Positions 52,728-61,897 of a DNA stretch of 64,000 nt are shown one piece after another. Both the position numbers and the translations under genes were made by a program. Under the pieces are notes generated by a model. It searched no databases, was not told the origin of the DNA, and was given only the letters and a program-made list of their open reading frames with translations. Position 1 is the first letter of the stretch, and each line of letters opens with the position of its first letter. Origin of the DNA: Xanthomonas campestris pv. phormiicola (GTDB taxonomy: Bacteria; Pseudomonadota; Gammaproteobacteria; Xanthomonadales; Xanthomonadaceae). The DNA is taken from assembly GCA_025666215.1 (NCBI GenBank), contig CP102593.1:2803001-2867000 (forward strand), read 5' to 3'.

Positions 52728-53509
52728 TGCGCATCTGGGCGATTGCCAACCAGAAGGGTGGCGTGGGCAAGACCACGACCACGCTGGCGCTGGGCCGTGG
52801 CCTGGCCATGCTCGGCCACCGTGTGCTGATGCTGGACCTCGATCCGCACGCCTCGCTGACCCGCGCCTTCGACGTGCCGCAGGACCCGCCGCCGAGCGGC
52901 GTGCTGGACCTGTTCGCCACGCCGCCGAGCGACCTGGCCGCACTGGCCCGCGACAGCGCCATCGAGCGCCTCAGCTACGTCTGCGGGCAGACCGCGCTGG
53001 CCACGCTGGAGCGGCGCAGCGCCAACCAGCCCGGGCTGGGCCTGGCGCTGCAGCAGGCCATGGCGCGGCATGCCGGCCAGCACGACTACATCCTGCTCGA
53101 TTGCCCGCCGACCCTGGGCCTGCTGATGATCAACGCGCTGGCCGCGGCCGACCGGGTGATCATCCCGACCCAGGCCGAGCCGCTGGCGCTGCACGGCCTG
53201 GCCAGCATGGTCCGCACCTTGGACATGGTCGAGCGCTCGCGCCGCCGTCCCCTGCCCGCCTCGATCCTGCCGACCCTGTTCGACAAACGCACCCGCGCCG
53301 GCAACGACACCTTGCGGCAGATGCAGGACAGCTACGGCGAGCGGGTCTGGGAAGACGCGATCCCGGTCGACACCAAGATCTGCAACGTCAAGGCGTTGAC
53401 GGTGGCCGGCGTCCCCGGCGACTACCCCGGCCGCGGCCTGGCCGCCTACCGCCGCGCGCTGGAATGGCTGATCGCCAGCGATGCCACGCCGATGGAGCAG
53501 GCCGCATGA
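52727..53509 (+). CDS. ParA-family ATPase of the chemotaxis operon (ParC-like)
   Basis: A 260-residue ParA/MinD-type ATPase. The deviant Walker A motif is NQKGGVGKTTTTLAL near the N-terminus, with VLMLDLDPHASLTRAF and YILLDCPPTLGLLMINAL as the other nucleotide-site elements. No ParB gene or parS site is nearby. In Vibrio and Pseudomonas a ParA homologue between motD and a CheW-like gene (called ParC) places chemoreceptor arrays at the cell pole; position and size fit that role. It overlaps the next gene by four bases. Confidence 0.92.
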   Translation: MRIWAIANQKGGVGKTTTTLALGRGLAMLGHRVLMLDLDPHASLTRAFDVPQDPPPSGVLDLFATPPSDLAALARDSAIERLSYVCGQTALATLERRSANQPGLGLALQQAMARHAGQHDYILLDCPPTLGLLMINALAAADRVIIPTQAEPLALHGLASMVRTLDMVERSRRRPLPASILPTLFDKRTRAGNDTLRQMQDSYGERVWEDAIPVDTKICNVKALTVAGVPGDYPGRGLAAYRRALEWLIASDATPMEQAA

Positions 53510-54858
53510 ACACGCCCGGGGTCATCGACGACTATCTGGAAGGCCTGTTGCACGACGTGATCGCCGAAGAGCGCGACGCCGAACGCCAGGCCACGCTCGC
53601 CGCGGCCAGCGCCGCTGCGGCGCCGGAGCCGGTGCGCGCGGTCCAGGCACCCGCGCCGGTGGTTCCCACTCCTGAGGACATCGCCGCCGCGGTCCTGGCC
53701 GAAGCCGATGCCGACCCGGCCCTGGCCGGGATCATGTCGCAGCAGGCCCTGGCGCCCAGGCCGGCCGGGCCCACCCCGGAGGAACTCGCCGCCGCGGTCC
53801 TGGCCGAAGCCGACGCCGACCCGGCCCTGGCCGGGATCATGTCGCAGCAGGCCCTGGCGCCCAGGCCGGCCGGCCCCACCCCGGAAGAACTCGCCGCCGC
53901 GGTCCTGGCCGAAGCCGACGCCGACCCGGCCCTGGCCGGGATCATGTCGCAGCAGGCCCTGGCGCCCAGGCCGGCCGGCCCCACCCCGGAGGAACTCGCC
54001 GCCGCGGTCCTGGCCGAAGCCGACGCCGATCCGGCCCTGGCCGGCATCATGTCGCAGCAGGCCCTGGCACCCAGGCCGGCCGGCCCCACCCCGGAGGAAC
54101 TCGCCGCCGCGGTCCTGGCCGAAGCCGACGCCGATCCGGCCCTGGCCGGCATCATGTCGCAGCAGGCGCGGTCCGCCGCCGAGCGCGACGCCGATCTCGA
54201 GGTGGTCGCGGCGATGGAGATGCAACGCGCCGCCGCGCCGCCGCGCGACCTGGCCGCCGAAGACGATGCCGCCGCCGCGCGTGCGGTCAAGCGCCCGCCG
54301 ATGGCGGTGCCGCCGGAACGCCGCGTCGAGGCCGAGCGCGCGCAGGCCGCGGGATCACGGCTGCCGCCCAACCTGCAGGCGTTCATGGCGCCGAGCGTGC
54401 CCCACGAAGCCTCCCCGCACCAGCGCCGCGCGCCGGACCGCAGCACCCGCTGGCTGCGCCTGCGCTGCGGCGAACAGGCCTATGCGCTGGAACTGCTGAA
54501 GGTGCAGGAAGTGGTGCTGCCGGTGCCGCTGCTGGCGCTGCGCGGCACCCCGACGGCGATGCTGGGGATCATGAACCTGCGCGGCCAGGTGGTGCCGGTG
54601 ATCGACCTGGGCATCCACCTGGGCGCCGCGCCGATCGAGATGGACATGCTGACCCGGGTGGTGGTGCTGGAAGAGAACGGCGAGACCCTGGGCCTGCGCG
54701 TGTCCGCGGTCGAGGACGTGGCCAGCCTCACCGACCAGCAGATCGAGCCGCCGGACAACGCCCGCATCTGCCGCATCTCCAACCACCTGTTCCGCGGCGT
54801 GGCGCGGTTGGGGCCGCAGCCGATGATCCTGCTCGACGCCGAGCAGCTGCTGCACTGA
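53506..54858 (+). CDS. CheW-domain protein with 35-residue repeats (ParP/CheW-like)
   Basis: A 450-residue protein. Residues 1-53 are an acidic lead; residues 54-221 are five near-identical 35-residue repeats (PTPEELAAAVLAEADADPAL, then AGIMSQQALAPRPAG), the last one cut short; residues 222-305 are a charged linker; residues about 312-448 are a CheW-like domain (CGEQAYALELLKVQEVVLP, MLGIMNLRGQVVPVIDL). ParP proteins join a ParC ATPase to CheA arrays through such a C-terminal domain, and no separate cheW is seen in the window, so it may serve as ParP, as CheW, or both. The start at 53506 follows the ATGA overlap. Confidence 0.88.
   Translation: MNTPGVIDDYLEGLLHDVIAEERDAERQATLAAASAAAAPEPVRAVQAPAPVVPTPEDIAAAVLAEADADPALAGIMSQQALAPRPAGPTPEELAAAVLAEADADPALAGIMSQQALAPRPAGPTPEELAAAVLAEADADPALAGIMSQQALAPRPAGPTPEELAAAVLAEADADPALAGIMSQQALAPRPAGPTPEELAAAVLAEADADPALAGIMSQQARSAAERDADLEVVAAMEMQRAAAPPRDLAAEDDAAAARAVKRPPMAVPPERRVEAERAQAAGSRLPPNLQAFMAPSVPHEASPHQRRAPDRSTRWLRLRCGEQAYALELLKVQEVVLPVPLLALRGTPTAMLGIMNLRGQVVPVIDLGIHLGAAPIEMDMLTRVVVLEENGETLGLRVSAVEDVASLTDQQIEPPDNARICRISNHLFRGVARLGPQPMILLDAEQLLH
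53665..54168 (+). repeat. Five 105-bp tandem repeats in the CheW/ParP-like gene
   Basis: Copies start at 53665, 53770, 53875, 53980 and 54085 (the last is 84 bases). Copies 2-5 differ at only a few, mostly silent, bases; copy 1 is the most diverged (PEDI for PEEL). The period is a multiple of three, so copy-number change keeps the frame. Confidence 0.95.
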
Positions 54859-55088
54859 GCGCTTGCGCAGCGGCCCGCCGTGCCTGCGCACGTGCGGGGC
54901 CACCCAGGCAACAGAGGCAGCGCGTGTCGACGAGCGCCCCGTCGCGACACAGTGCGGTGCGCGCCCAAGCGCCCCGCCGCGGGTGGCCGTATGCGGTCTG
55001 GTCCCCCCTGGCTCCATGCCGGCGGCAAGGCGCCGCGGCGGCGGCGCCCGGCAACTGCCAACCCTGCCGCACTTTCCCGATGCGGCGC

Positions 55089-55115
55089 TAAAGCTTCCTG
55101 CGCATTGGCCGTTAT
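55089..55115 (+). promoter_or_regulatory. Sigma-28 promoter of the STAS-cheY-cheA2 operon
   Basis: TAAAGCTT at 55089-55096, 11-base spacer, GCCGTTAT at 55108-55115, 27 bases before the first ATG. It lies at the end of a 284-base non-coding gap whose remaining sequence shows no other feature. Confidence 0.8.
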
Positions 55116-55142
55116 CTGCCCTAGAACCATTCGTGCGGAGCA

Positions 55143-55454
55143 ATGATGAGCACAGTCACCCTTGGCGAAGATCTCGGCATCGAGACCAGCGCCGACCTGA
55201 AACAACGGCTGACCCCGTTCCTGGCGTCGGACGACGAGTTGCGACTGGACGCCGGCGAGGTCCGCCGCATCCATACCGCCTCCGTGCAGGTGCTGTGCGC
55301 ATTCGTCGATGCACGTCGCCAGGACGGCAAACGCACCGTGTTCGAGGCCTGCAACGACACGTTCCGCGACGCGGCACGCCTGCTAGGGGTCAGCGCATCG
55401 CTGGGCCTTCCTGCAACCCCTGACAACCTGAAATCTGTGGAGAACGCCGCATGA
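55143..55454 (+). CDS. STAS-domain protein
   Basis: A 103-residue single STAS domain (anti-sigma-factor-antagonist fold). The segment LRLDAGEVRRIHTASVQVLC (near 37-56) matches the strand-loop-helix around the usual phospho-Ser/Thr of SpoIIAA-like proteins, with Thr/Ser available. Such proteins occur at the start of cheY-cheA operons in several proteobacteria, where their exact role is unsettled. Two ATGs are adjacent (55143 and 55146); the spacing from GGAG at 55137-55140 favours the second. It overlaps the next gene by four bases. Confidence 0.9.
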   Translation: MMSTVTLGEDLGIETSADLKQRLTPFLASDDELRLDAGEVRRIHTASVQVLCAFVDARRQDGKRTVFEACNDTFRDAARLLGVSASLGLPATPDNLKSVENAA

Positions 55455-55816
55455 GCGCACGTATCTTGGTGGTGGACGATTCGGCGTCGATGCGCCAGAT
55501 GGTCTCCTTTGCCCTCACTTCGGCCGGTTTCGCGGTCGAGGAAGCCGAAGACGGCCAGGTCGCCCTCGGCCGCGCCCAGGGCCAGCGCTTCAACGCGGTG
55601 GTCACCGACGTCAACATGCCGAACATGGACGGCATCTCGCTGATCCGCGCGCTGCGCCAGCTGCCGGACTACAAGTTCACACCGATGCTGATGCTGACCA
55701 CCGAGTCGGCGGCGGACAAGAAGTCCGAAGGCAAGGCCGCCGGCGCCACCGGCTGGCTGGTCAAGCCGTTCAACCCCGAACAGCTGATCGCCACCGTCCA
55801 GAAAGTCCTGGGCTGA
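55451..55816 (+). CDS. cheY: CheY-like response regulator (second)
   Basis: A 121-residue receiver domain. Asp9/Asp10, phospho-acceptor Asp53 (AVVTDVNMPNMDG), Thr (LMLTTESA) and Lys (GWLVKPFNP) are conserved. It differs clearly from the cheZ-paired CheY at 47591 and belongs with the cheA2 kinase 34 bases downstream. Whether it reaches the motor or acts as a phosphate sink cannot be decided from sequence. Confidence 0.93.
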   Translation: MSARILVVDDSASMRQMVSFALTSAGFAVEEAEDGQVALGRAQGQRFNAVVTDVNMPNMDGISLIRALRQLPDYKFTPMLMLTTESAADKKSEGKAAGATGWLVKPFNPEQLIATVQKVLG

Positions 55817-55850
55817 TTTCCTCTCCACCCTTTTTCCGGATTTCCCGCCC

Positions 55851-57851
55851 ATGAGCATGGACCTGCAACGTTTCCACGCCACCTTCTTCGAGGAAAGCCG
55901 CGAAGGGCTGGACGCGATGGAAGCCGGATTGCTGTCGCTGGAAGAAGGCAACCGCGATCCCGAGGTGATCAACTCGGTGTTCCGCGCCGCGCACTCGATC
56001 AAGGGCGGCGCCGCCACCTTCGGCTTCGAGGCGATGGCCGGGTTGACCCACGTGCTGGAGACGCTGCTCGACGAGCTGCGCTCGGGCAAGCGCGACGTCG
56101 AAGCGCACGCGATCGATGCGATCCTGGGCTCGGTGGACGTGCTGCGCGCACTGCTGCGCGAAGCCGAGCACGGCACCCCGGCCGATCCGGGCGCGGTCAA
56201 GGCCGTGCACGACCGCCTGCAGCAGGCCCTCAACGGCAATGCCGCCGCCGCGCCCGCCGCGACCCCGGCCGCCAACCAGCCGGCCGAACCGGAAGCCTGG
56301 CAGATCGGCTTCACCCCGGCGCCGTCGCTGTTCATGAGCGGCAACGACCCGCTGCGCATCATCCGCGAACTCGAACACCTCGGCCCGCTGCAGGTCGCCT
56401 GCCGCACCGCGCGCCTGCCCGGCTTCAGCGACCTCGACCCGCTCGAGGCCTATCTGGCCTGGGACCTGGGCCTGGTCGGCAAGATCCCGCGCAGCGCGAT
56501 CGAAGACACCTTCGCCTGGGTGATCGACGACTGCGAACTGGACATCCGCGCGGTGCCGCCGCCGAGCCTGGCCAGCGCGCCCGCCCCCACCCTGGCGCAG
56601 CCGCCGGCCAGCGCCACCGCCGCGCCGGCCGCCGCCGTGGCCGCCAATGCGCCGGCCGGCAACGCCGCCGCCGCGCACGAGGCGGAAAGCTCGATCCGGG
56701 TCAGCGTCGACAAGGTCGATGCGCTGATCAACCTGGTCGGCGAACTGGTCATCACCCAGGCCATGCTCAAGCAGGTCTCCGGCGATCTCGACCCGGCCCA
56801 CGCCGAACGCCTGTTCGCCGGCCTGGACCTGCTCGAACGCAATACCCGCGACCTGCAGGAAGCGGTGATCGGCGTGCGCATGCTGCCGGTGGACGCGGTG
56901 TTCCGCCGCTTCCCGCGCCTGGTCCGCGACCTGTCCACCCGCCTCGGCAAGCAGGTGCGGCTGCGCACCATCGGCGAAGGCACCGAGCTGGACAAGGGCC
57001 TGATCGAGAAGATCGCCGATCCGCTGGTGCACCTGGTGCGCAATTCGATCGACCACGGCCTGGAAATGCCGGAAGCGCGCCGCGCCGCCGGCAAGGACGA
57101 GACCGGCACCATCACCCTGGCCGCCTCGCACCAGGGCGGGCACATCGTCATCGAAGTCAGCGACGACGGCGCCGGCCTCAACCGCGACCGCATCCTGGCC
57201 AAGGCCGCCGAACGCGGCCTGAGCGTGCCGGACAACCCGACCGACGCGCAGGTGTGGGACCTGATCTTCGCCCCCGGCTTCTCCACCGCCGATGCGGTCA
57301 CCGACCTGTCCGGCCGCGGCGTGGGCATGGACGTGGTCCGCCGCAATATCCAGGGCCTGGGCGGCGAAGTGCAGCTGGAAAGCAATGCCGGCCGCGGCAC
57401 CCGCGTGCTGATCCGGCTGCCGCTGACCCTGGCGATCCTGGACGGCATGACCGTGTCGGTCGCCGGCGAGACGCTGATCCTGCCGCTGGCCTACGTACTC
57501 GAAGCACTGCAGCCGCAGCCCGACGACATCCGCAGCATGGCCGGCGAAGGCCGCGTGTTGCGGGTCCGCGGCGAATACCTGCCGATCCTCTCGCTCAGCG
57601 ATTCCTACGGCTACGGCCGCACCGAGCAGGCCGAGCCGCTGGTGGTGGTGGTCGAGGCCGACGGCCAGAAGATCGCGCTGGAAGTGGACGAACTGGTCGG
57701 CCAGCAGCAGGTGGTGGTCAAGAACATCGAGAACAACTACCGGCGCATCGGCGGCATCTCCGGCGCCACCATCCTCGGCGACGGCCGCGTCGCGCTGATC
57801 GTGGACATCGGCGGGCTGGTGCGTTCGCTGCGGGTACCGCAAGCGGCCTGA
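55851..57851 (+). CDS. cheA: CheA, chemotaxis histidine kinase (second)
   Basis: A 666-residue kinase. The HPt domain (1-105) has phospho-His48 in FRAAHSIKGGAATFGF; residues about 148-240 form a P2-like domain (GNDPLRIIRELEHLGPLQV, LEAYLAWDLGLVGKIP, WVIDDCELDI); the dimerisation part starts SIRVSVDKVDALINLVGELV near 281; the HATPase domain has VRNSIDHGLE, DDGAGLNRD and SGRGVGMDVVRRN; the CheW domain ends at 666. Unlike the first CheA it keeps a P2-like region. It probably phosphorylates the adjacent CheY, and the FliA promoter puts the set in the late flagellar class. Confidence 0.95.
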   Translation: MSMDLQRFHATFFEESREGLDAMEAGLLSLEEGNRDPEVINSVFRAAHSIKGGAATFGFEAMAGLTHVLETLLDELRSGKRDVEAHAIDAILGSVDVLRALLREAEHGTPADPGAVKAVHDRLQQALNGNAAAAPAATPAANQPAEPEAWQIGFTPAPSLFMSGNDPLRIIRELEHLGPLQVACRTARLPGFSDLDPLEAYLAWDLGLVGKIPRSAIEDTFAWVIDDCELDIRAVPPPSLASAPAPTLAQPPASATAAPAAAVAANAPAGNAAAAHEAESSIRVSVDKVDALINLVGELVITQAMLKQVSGDLDPAHAERLFAGLDLLERNTRDLQEAVIGVRMLPVDAVFRRFPRLVRDLSTRLGKQVRLRTIGEGTELDKGLIEKIADPLVHLVRNSIDHGLEMPEARRAAGKDETGTITLAASHQGGHIVIEVSDDGAGLNRDRILAKAAERGLSVPDNPTDAQVWDLIFAPGFSTADAVTDLSGRGVGMDVVRRNIQGLGGEVQLESNAGRGTRVLIRLPLTLAILDGMTVSVAGETLILPLAYVLEALQPQPDDIRSMAGEGRVLRVRGEYLPILSLSDSYGYGRTEQAEPLVVVVEADGQKIALEVDELVGQQQVVVKNIENNYRRIGGISGATILGDGRVALIVDIGGLVRSLRVPQAA

Positions 57852-58451
57852 TCGCTTCGCCCGATGCACCGCCGACGACGCGGCAACGCGTCGTCGGCCA
57901 AGGAAATCACGGCCGAAGCGGTGCTTCGGAAACACGCTGCATCCTGGACGGACTTTCCCGCGCGCCGTGGCGCAGACGGTCCGTGCAGTAAAAAAATCGA
58001 CGTTGGCGTCCGATTCGGTGCAATGCCGACAACGCCCAGGGCATGATGCCTACTCGCGGATGCGCCTGATGCATACCGCAGAGTCACCAGAGATCAGGTA
58101 GCCGAACACGCAGCTGCGCTCGACCCGCTTCGCCGGGATCGCGCGCCGATGGCGCAGGCTGCAGCGGCGATGCAGCAAGGCCGCACGCCCCCACCGCATG
58201 CGCCCCAGGAACGCCGGCAGCATCGCCGGCGCGAAGAAAAGCAGGCCGGACACCGACGCTGGCCGCCGATGTTCCATCTTTTCAGACGCCACGACCGCTA
58301 CACCGCAGACCCCGGACGCGATGCCCAGGACCCATGGGCATGGCACGCGGTCTTGCGGCTGCAGCGGCCTTCCCGCAGGGACGCCGCAAACGCACCTGAC
58401 AGCATCACGTCAGCCGATCTTCCGTGCCCCCGGGCCTACTGGAACTCAGCC
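57852..58451. other. 600-base gap before the first chemoreceptor
   Basis: No gene is supported here. It contains the cheA2 hairpin at 57871-57898. An open frame on the minus strand (58050-58346) has no ribosome site or recognisable family. No good sigma-54 or sigma-28 site is seen before the chemoreceptor; its promoter must be of another type or poorly matched. Confidence 0.5.
57871..57898 (+). terminator. Hairpin after cheA2
   Basis: A perfect 12-bp stem (57871-57882 with 57887-57898) closing a GCAA tetraloop, 19 bases after the cheA2 stop. No T-run follows, so it is a hairpin that may stop or protect the transcript. Confidence 0.65.
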
Positions 58452-60704
58452 ATGAATGCATTTCTGCAACGCTACAACGTCGGCCGCCGCCTGACCCTGG
58501 CCTTCGGCCTCTTGATCCTGCTGTCCGGCTTGCTGGTCGGCTTCGGCCTCATCGCCACGTCCGACGCCCGCAGGGAACTGAACGACATCGTCAACGTGAA
58601 CATCGAGAAGATGCGCATCAGCAACGGCATGCTCGACGCCAATTCGTCCATCCTGATCGCGTTGGGCACCTATGCGATGGTGACCTCGGACGAACTCAAC
58701 GCACAAGCCATCGCCGCGATCAAGCAACAGCGGCAACGCTATGGCGATCTGCGCAAGCAGCTCGACAGCCTGCCGGTTTCCGATGCAGGCGTGAAATTGA
58801 CGGCCGAAATCGACCGTCGCCGCGACTTGGCACGCCGAATGAACGACCAGGTGATGGCATTGGCCGGCGCCGATCGCTATGCCGAAGCGCAAACGTTGCT
58901 CAGCGAGAAATCGCGTCCGGCCACGCTGGCCTGGCAAGACGCGATTCGCGAGAACGTCGCCGCGCAGCGACAGCAGACCGAGATCGCCCATGTCAGGGCG
59001 CTGCAGGCCATGAACCGGAGCCGGCTGCTGCTCAGCATCGGCGGCCTGCTGGTGCTGCTGGTCAGCAGCCTGCTGGCCTGGCTGATCACCCGCAGCCTGA
59101 CCCAGCCGCTGAACCGCGCCACCCGCATTGCCGAGGCGATCGCCGACGGGCGCCTGGACAACGACGTCAGCACCCAGGCCCACGACGAGCCCGGCCGCCT
59201 GCTCGATGCAATGGATCGCATGCAGACCCAGTTGCGACGCTTCTCCAGCGAAACCGCGCTGATGATCGAACTGCACGCGGACAAGGACATGAGCCACCGC
59301 ATGCCGCTGGACTTCCCCGGCGTGTATGGCGACTTGAGCAAGGGCATCAACAGCATGATGTTCGAGCACCTGGACGCCATCGTCGATGCGATCGCGGTGC
59401 TCAACGAATACGCCAACGGCGACCTGCGCCGCGATGCGCGGCGCCTGCCCGGCAGCCGCGCGGTGCTGCACGAATCGATGGATGCGGCCAAGGCCAGCCT
59501 GCTGGCGATCAACACCGAGATCAAGCGCCTGGCCGCGGCCGCCGCCGCGGGCGACTTCAGCGCCCGCGGCGATGCGCAGCACTTCCAGCACGACTTCCGC
59601 GCCATGGTGGAAGGCCTCAACGCGATGATGGAGGTCAGCGACCGCAACCTCGGCAAGCTCTCCGCGCTGTTGCAGGCCATCGCCGCCGGCGACCTGAGCG
59701 CGCGCATGCACGGCCAGTTCCAGGGCGTGTTCGCCCGGATGCGCGACGACGCCAATGCCACCGCCGACCAGCTGACCGGCATCGTCGGCCGCATCCAGAC
59801 CGCCGCGGTCAGCATCAATGCCGCGGCCACCGAGATCGCCGCCGGCAACGACGACCTGTCGCGCCGCACAGAACAGCAGGCCGCCAGCCTGGAGGAAACC
59901 GCCGCCTCGATGGAAGAGTTGACCTCCACCGTGAAGCAGAACGCCGAGCACGCCCGCCAGGCCAACCAGCTCGCGGTCGGTGCCGCTGGCGTCGCCACCC
60001 AGGGCGGCGCCGTGGTCGGCCAGGTGGTCACCACCATGAGCGGCATCGAGACCTCGTCGAAGAAGATCGCCGACATCATCTCGGTCATCGACGGCATCGC
60101 CTTCCAGACCAATATCCTGGCGCTCAATGCCGCCGTGGAAGCGGCGCGTGCCGGCGAACAGGGTCGCGGTTTCGCCGTGGTCGCCAGCGAGGTGCGGACG
60201 CTGGCCCAGCGCTCGGCCGGCGCGGCCAAGGAGATCAAGAGCCTGATCGACGAGTCGGTGACCCGCGTCGCCGAGGGCTCGACGCTGGTGCGCCAGGCCG
60301 GGCAGACCATGACCGAGATCGTGTCCTCGGTGCAGCGGGTCACCGACATCATGGGCGAGATCTCCGCCGCCTCGCAGGAGCAATACGCCGGCATCGAACA
60401 GGTCAACCAGACCGTCACCCAGATGGACGAGGCCACCCAGCAGAACGCCGCCCTGGTCGAGGAAGCCACCGCCGCGGCGCGCACGATGGAAGACCAGGCC
60501 GGCCAGCTCAGCGAGGCCGTGGCCGTGTTCAAGCTCGACAACGCGCTCGTCTCCACGCCGGCAACCGTGGCCAAGCCCAGCCTTGCGGTCGCCGCGCCAG
60601 GGGCGAACGCCAGGCGCGCGCCGGCAAGGCGCAGCAACGTGCCGATGCGCGCGGTGCCAGGCAAGCCGGCGAGCGCCAACGAAACGCAGTGGCACGAGTT
60701 CTGA
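58452..60704 (+). CDS. Methyl-accepting chemotaxis protein with C-terminal tether
   Basis: A 750-residue chemoreceptor. Transmembrane helices lie at about 15-35 ([20 protein letters not shown]) and 192-212 ([20 protein letters not shown]), flanking a four-helix periplasmic sensor. One HAMP-like domain follows the second helix and further HAMP-like units run to about 450 ([13 protein letters not shown] repeats). The signalling domain includes the hairpin tip with [20 protein letters not shown]. The C-terminus ends QWHEF, a W-x-x-F-type pentapeptide like those that tether CheR. The start is the first ATG giving a membrane-anchor N-terminus; earlier in-frame codons are not convincing. Confidence 0.95.
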   Translation: MNAFLQRYNVGRRLTLAFGLLILLSGLLVGFGLIATSDARRELNDIVNVNIEKMRISNGMLDANSSILIALGTYAMVTSDELNAQAIAAIKQQRQRYGDLRKQLDSLPVSDAGVKLTAEIDRRRDLARRMNDQVMALAGADRYAEAQTLLSEKSRPATLAWQDAIRENVAAQRQQTEIAHVRALQAMNRSRLLLSIGGLLVLLVSSLLAWLITRSLTQPLNRATRIAEAIADGRLDNDVSTQAHDEPGRLLDAMDRMQTQLRRFSSETALMIELHADKDMSHRMPLDFPGVYGDLSKGINSMMFEHLDAIVDAIAVLNEYANGDLRRDARRLPGSRAVLHESMDAAKASLLAINTEIKRLAAAAAAGDFSARGDAQHFQHDFRAMVEGLNAMMEVSDRNLGKLSALLQAIAAGDLSARMHGQFQGVFARMRDDANATADQLTGIVGRIQTAAVSINAAATEIAAGNDDLSRRTEQQAASLEETAASMEELTSTVKQNAEHARQANQLAVGAAGVATQGGAVVGQVVTTMSGIETSSKKIADIISVIDGIAFQTNILALNAAVEAARAGEQGRGFAVVASEVRTLAQRSAGAAKEIKSLIDESVTRVAEGSTLVRQAGQTMTEIVSSVQRVTDIMGEISAASQEQYAGIEQVNQTVTQMDEATQQNAALVEEATAAARTMEDQAGQLSEAVAVFKLDNALVSTPATVAKPSLAVAAPGANARRAPARRSNVPMRAVPGKPASANETQWHEF

Positions 60705-60712
60705 GCCGCTGC

Positions 60713-60754
60713 GGTCCGGCGCACTCCCGCCCTGGCGCGGGGACGCGCCGGACC
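60713..60754 (+). terminator. Hairpin after the first chemoreceptor
   Basis: Ten-base perfect arms GGTCCGGCGC and GCGCCGGACC around a 22-base loop, eight bases after the stop codon. No T-run follows. Confidence 0.55.
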
Positions 60755-60957
60755 GGAATGGGCGACTGAGCTCGCCTGGATCGCTTGTCGCCGAGGTTTC
60801 CATCACCTCGCCATCGCTCGAGGCTCCTCGTCCACCGGCGACCGGAGGAAGTCCCGTTGGGAGAAAGGGGTTGGGATGAGGCTGCGACAAGCATGCCATG
60901 GCGCACGCCACCGGCCGTCCTTTCGAGGACAGCCGCAAGCCATCGGTCGGACATGTT

Positions 60958-60984
60958 TAAAGAAACATCCGACCTGGCCGCTAG
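60958..60984 (+). promoter_or_regulatory. Sigma-28 promoter of the barrel/chemoreceptor operon
   Basis: TAAAGAAA at 60958-60965, 11-base spacer, GCCGCTAG at 60977-60984. The -35 start and GCCG are intact, the rest of the -10 is degraded. It is 126 bases before the barrel gene. Confidence 0.6.
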
Positions 60985-61110
60985 CCTGTAAGACATTTTG
61001 GCTGACTGCGTCTTGGGGGACGCGACAGCCGGTCCAAACGGACCATGGCCAGTCGGCGACACCACGACCAGGCGCATGCGTTTCACGGTCGACCGTTCAC
61101 GGGGAACACA

Positions 61111-61878
61111 ATGAAGCCTATCGTTCTTGCCAGCTGCCTGACCTTGTTCGGCATCGCCAGCCTCGCGCACGCCGAACAGGAGCCGATCGCCACCGATCGC
61201 CCGGACTTCGTCGAATCCAGCCTCACGGTCGGCGATCGCCGCCTGCAAGTGGAGACCAGCGTCGCCTGGGAGCGCGACGACGGCGTCAACGGCTATGCCA
61301 CGCCCACCCTGTTCCGCTACGGCCTCGGTCCGACCTGGGAACTGCGCCTGGAAACCGACGGCTGGCAGCACAACGACGCGCCCGGCGGCGACGGCGACAT
61401 CTCCGGCTTCGCCGATGTCTCGCTCGGGGTCAAGCATCACCTGGCCGCTTCCGACGGCGGCGGCGCCTCGCTGGCGTGGCTGTTGCACGTGGATCTCCCC
61501 AGCGGCGCACGCCGCCTGCGCGGCAACGGCGCACGGCCCTCGTTGCGGCTGGTCGCCGAATGGGAGCTCAGCGACAGCCTTTCCGCCGGGGTGATGCCCG
61601 GCGTGATCTGGGACGAGAACGAGGACGGCCACCGCTATGCGGCCGGCATCTTCGGCGTGGTGCTCGGCAAGGCATGGACCGAACGCAGCCGTTCGTTCGT
61701 CGAGGTGGCGCTGCCGCAGATCGCGAAAAGCGACGACGGCGGCAGCGTCGCCCTGCTCGATGTCGGCTCGGCCTGGCTGCTGAGCAACGACGTGCAACTG
61801 GATGTGGCCTACAGCTACGGCCTCAACGACCGTTCGCCGGATCACGCGCTGGGCGCGGGTTTGTCTTTTCGTTTCTGA
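61111..61878 (+). CDS. Outer-membrane beta-barrel protein (Phenol_MetA_deg-like transporter family)
   Basis: A 255-residue protein. Residues 1-20 are a cleavable signal peptide ending LFGIASLAHA. The mature part starts EQEPIATDRPDFVESSLTVG, a hallmark of the MetA-pathway-of-phenol-degradation transporter family, and alternates amphipathic strands to a final Phe (LGAGLSFRF), the usual outer-membrane targeting end. It probably forms a 10-12-strand channel; substrate unknown. It lies 19 bases before the second chemoreceptor and behind a sigma-28-like site, so the two are likely co-transcribed, suggesting entry of a ligand that the receptor senses (inference). Confidence 0.85.
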   Translation: MKPIVLASCLTLFGIASLAHAEQEPIATDRPDFVESSLTVGDRRLQVETSVAWERDDGVNGYATPTLFRYGLGPTWELRLETDGWQHNDAPGGDGDISGFADVSLGVKHHLAASDGGGASLAWLLHVDLPSGARRLRGNGARPSLRLVAEWELSDSLSAGVMPGVIWDENEDGHRYAAGIFGVVLGKAWTERSRSFVEVALPQIAKSDDGGSVALLDVGSAWLLSNDVQLDVAYSYGLNDRSPDHALGAGLSFRF

Positions 61879-61897
61879 ACCCAACTAGGCGATACCG

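Larger units (their letters stand above)
60705..61110. other. Gap before the barrel gene
   Basis: About 400 bases without a gene. It contains a hairpin after the chemoreceptor (60713-60722 pairing with 60745-60754), GC-rich filler, and a sigma-28-like promoter at 60958-60984. Confidence 0.55.

Noticed and set aside
53665..54168. CRISPR-like direct repeats
   Set aside because: Repeats are contiguous, 105 bases long, without spacers, and encode protein in frame.
57989..58016. Possible sigma-28 promoter for the first chemoreceptor
   Set aside because: TAAA is followed by TCCGATTC rather than GCCGATAA at the wrong distance, and it is over 430 bases from the start codon.
58050..58346. Minus-strand open frame of 98 codons before the first chemoreceptor
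   Set aside because: No ribosome site, no family I recognise and composition of antisense high-GC DNA; not supported as a gene.
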